This document shows positions 62,559-64,000 of a stretch of 64,000 bases of DNA, in pieces (the first letter of the stretch is position 1; each line of letters starts with the position of its first letter). The notes beneath the pieces are model-generated. The model had not been told where the DNA came from. It saw nothing but the letters and a program-made list of their open reading frames with translations, and ran no database searches. Source of the DNA: Bacteroides faecalis (GTDB lineage Bacteria > Bacteroidota > Bacteroidia > Bacteroidales > Bacteroidaceae). The DNA is taken from positions 558,001 through 622,000 of the forward strand of contig NZ_BHWB01000001.1 of NCBI RefSeq assembly GCF_003865075.1, written 5' to 3'. The position numbers were made by a program, and so were the translations under genes.

Positions 62559-64000
62559 CTACTCTTTTAGTGAATACTTTTTTAGTTGATTTTCGAAAAT
62601 CCTTTGTAATTCCCGGTGCATCTCATAGGTCTCAAAACCATATACTTTTACCTTTTCTGTAAGTATTTCGTTTGCTAATTCCACTGCCTCAGGGATGCGT
62701 CCTTGACGATGATATAGGAGAGCCAATTTATAACGGGCTTTCTGTCGGGAAGGAACCATATTGTGTGCTGTCCAATAAGCTACTTCGGCATCTTTTAGTT
62801 TTCCTGTACGCTGAAAGGCGTCACCTTTAAGGATATAAGTGTGCGTACTTGGATGTAATCTTTCCCAATTGATTATTTTTTCCAGTAATGCGGTGTCTTT
62901 TTGGTATTTGTCAAGTGTATGGCAATAATATATCCAAAATACTGTTTCATTTCTCATCGCTGATTCTAAGTGAGATAGATCTTTGATCATCTTTTCTGAG
63001 GCTTTATTAATAGTATTTTGGGATATTTGATATAACTCTCGTTGGTTTCGAAGCATTTTTATCAACAGTAATCCTTCCCCTACGATGGCAATGAGGATCA
63101 CTGCTTTTAGAAGTATGGGGTTGTAAGAAAATTGTTTTATTATATATTTCTTTTGTCTGTTGGACATTTCAGCTAGTGCTATTACTATGATAACCAAAAT
63201 TGGAAAAGCTTGGTCGGGATAAGAGAAAAATCCCCAGATAAGTCCGGCTATACATATGGTTTTAGCAGATAAAGAACGTATTTCTCTTTCCTTATAGGAA
63301 AATATGATGTAGAGTATACCGATGTATAACAGTAATCCGAGTATACCATATTCTACGATCCAGCGTAATGGTTCGTTATAGACGTAATGGTTGTTGTCTG
63401 CGAGTTGTTTGTCGCCTATTGTTCCTTTTTCTTGCAGATACTCCCCTTGAAAATGCATATAGTAGGTGTTAAAACCATGAGGGCCGAAACCACTAAAAGG
63501 TTTCTCTTTGATCATTTGCGCGGTGACTTTCCAGATCAATACTCTTCCATTAACGGAAGCTGGTTTTAACTGATATAGCCAACATGAAAGGACACCGGTT
63601 AATAACAAAGCAAACAATACCCATCGGAGAGAGAATGAGAAACGACGATAAATGGCATAACCAATAATACCCAGTATTGCTATCCAGGCAGAACGACAGT
63701 TGGTGAGCCATAATGCGGGTAAAGCCACAGCACATATAAAAATACTCAGAAAGTATAGATGTGTAGGGATTATACTCTTTTTGAAGTATAATAGCGTTAT
63801 AGTGGGGACAGTCAGTAATAAAGCTAACACTCCGGCATAAATTGTAGGATTGCCATAAGGTCCTGTTATTTCGAAATCGGGGTGGTGGGAAGGAAGTATA
63901 TGAAGTATTTGCAAATAACCGATGCCTGATAAGATAATAATTGCTGTAAGAATTACACTATAAAGAATTGTGGCATTTAATCCTCCTGTTTGGCGTATAC
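62559..64000 (-). CDS. O-antigen ligase/polymerase-like membrane protein with C-terminal TPR-like region (start outside window)
   Basis: The frame stays open to the right edge, so the start is outside the window and about 480 residues are seen. Hydrophobic helices surround the Wzy_C-type motif GFGPHGFNTYYMHFQ. Arg and loop residues in LTNCRSAWIAILG and ADNNHYVYNEPLRWIVEYG fit the O-antigen ligase/WaaL-like fold. After about four more helices the last 130 residues are soluble and helical (KDAEVAYWTAHNMVPSRQKARYKLALLYHRQGRIPEA), a TPR arrangement. Family members join glycan chains to lipid A core, proteins or each other. It lies 6 nt before the HEMFH lipoprotein gene, so the two are translationally linked. 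Confidence 0.85.
   Translation of the reverse strand, partial: IRQTGGLNATILYSVILTAIIILSGIGYLQILHILPSHHPDFEITGPYGNPTIYAGVLALLLTVPTITLLYFKKSIIPTHLYFLSIFICAVALPALWLTNCRSAWIAILGIIGYAIYRRFSFSLRWVLFALLLTGVLSCWLYQLKPASVNGRVLIWKVTAQMIKEKPFSGFGPHGFNTYYMHFQGEYLQEKGTIGDKQLADNNHYVYNEPLRWIVEYGILGLLLYIGILYIIFSYKEREIRSLSAKTICIAGLIWGFFSYPDQAFPILVIIVIALAEMSNRQKKYIIKQFSYNPILLKAVILIAIVGEGLLLIKMLRNQRELYQISQNTINKASEKMIKDLSHLESAMRNETVFWIYYCHTLDKYQKDTALLEKIINWERLHPSTHTYILKGDAFQRTGKLKDAEVAYWTAHNMVPSRQKARYKLALLYHRQGRIPEAVELANEILTEKVKVYGFETYEMHRELQRIFENQLKKYSLKE

Overview
The window looks like a chromosomal segment of a gut Bacteroides (Bacteroidetes). The evidence is protein content, not a database match: two hybrid two-component systems (HTCS) of the Bacteroides type, GH97 and GH43 enzymes with signal peptides, a fused SecDF, KorAB, a LruC-domain lipoprotein, an IS1380-like element, and several promoters of the Bacteroides form TTTG-(18 to 20 nt)-TAnnTTTG.

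Region 1 (1-19963) is the downstream part of a polysaccharide utilisation locus. It holds the 3' end of a GH97 gene, a six-hairpin glycosidase-like gene split by an IS1380-family element, a tandem GH43-GH43 protein, a secreted glycerophosphodiesterase-like protein, a divergent HTCS, an unclassified 677-residue secreted protein, a sulfatase with a C-terminal beta-rich module, and two paralogous GH43 enzymes. The GH43 pair is separated by 1.3 kb of non-coding DNA containing an 858-bp segment bounded by perfect 23-bp inverted repeats. No SusC/SusD pair is in the window, so the transporter should lie to the left. Repeated GH43 modules plus a KVDFMD-type GH97 suggest an arabinose/galactose-containing plant glycan, possibly sulfated. 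This is inference.

Region 2 (20134-47537) is mostly housekeeping: YifB/ComM-like ATPase, a thioredoxin-fold lipoprotein without CxxC, an OmpA/TPR lipoprotein, xerD, then aroQ-pyk-O-methyltransferase-rbfA-LolC/E-type permease, an esterase, korAB, tRNA-Arg(CCT), two small exported proteins, secDF, an M3 peptidase, two overlapping rhomboid proteases followed by an EEP-family membrane protein, HU, argS and an LtrA-like membrane protein.

Region 3 (47618-56461) has a LruC/DUF4842-type lipoprotein gene that appears frameshifted, topA, and a second HTCS.

Region 4 (56658-64000), all on the minus strand, is the least explained. In transcription order it encodes an O-antigen-ligase-like membrane protein with a C-terminal TPR-like part (start outside the window), a lipoprotein with a HEMFH zincin motif, a small secreted protein and a degenerate duplicate of it, a lipoprotein with a transglutaminase-like triad, and a GH18 lipoprotein. 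The order, short gaps and shared export signals suggest one cell-surface system of unknown purpose. It is the best candidate here for something undescribed. Two broken genes (by IS, by apparent frameshift) and one nonsense-truncated duplicate show recent decay in the accessory regions.
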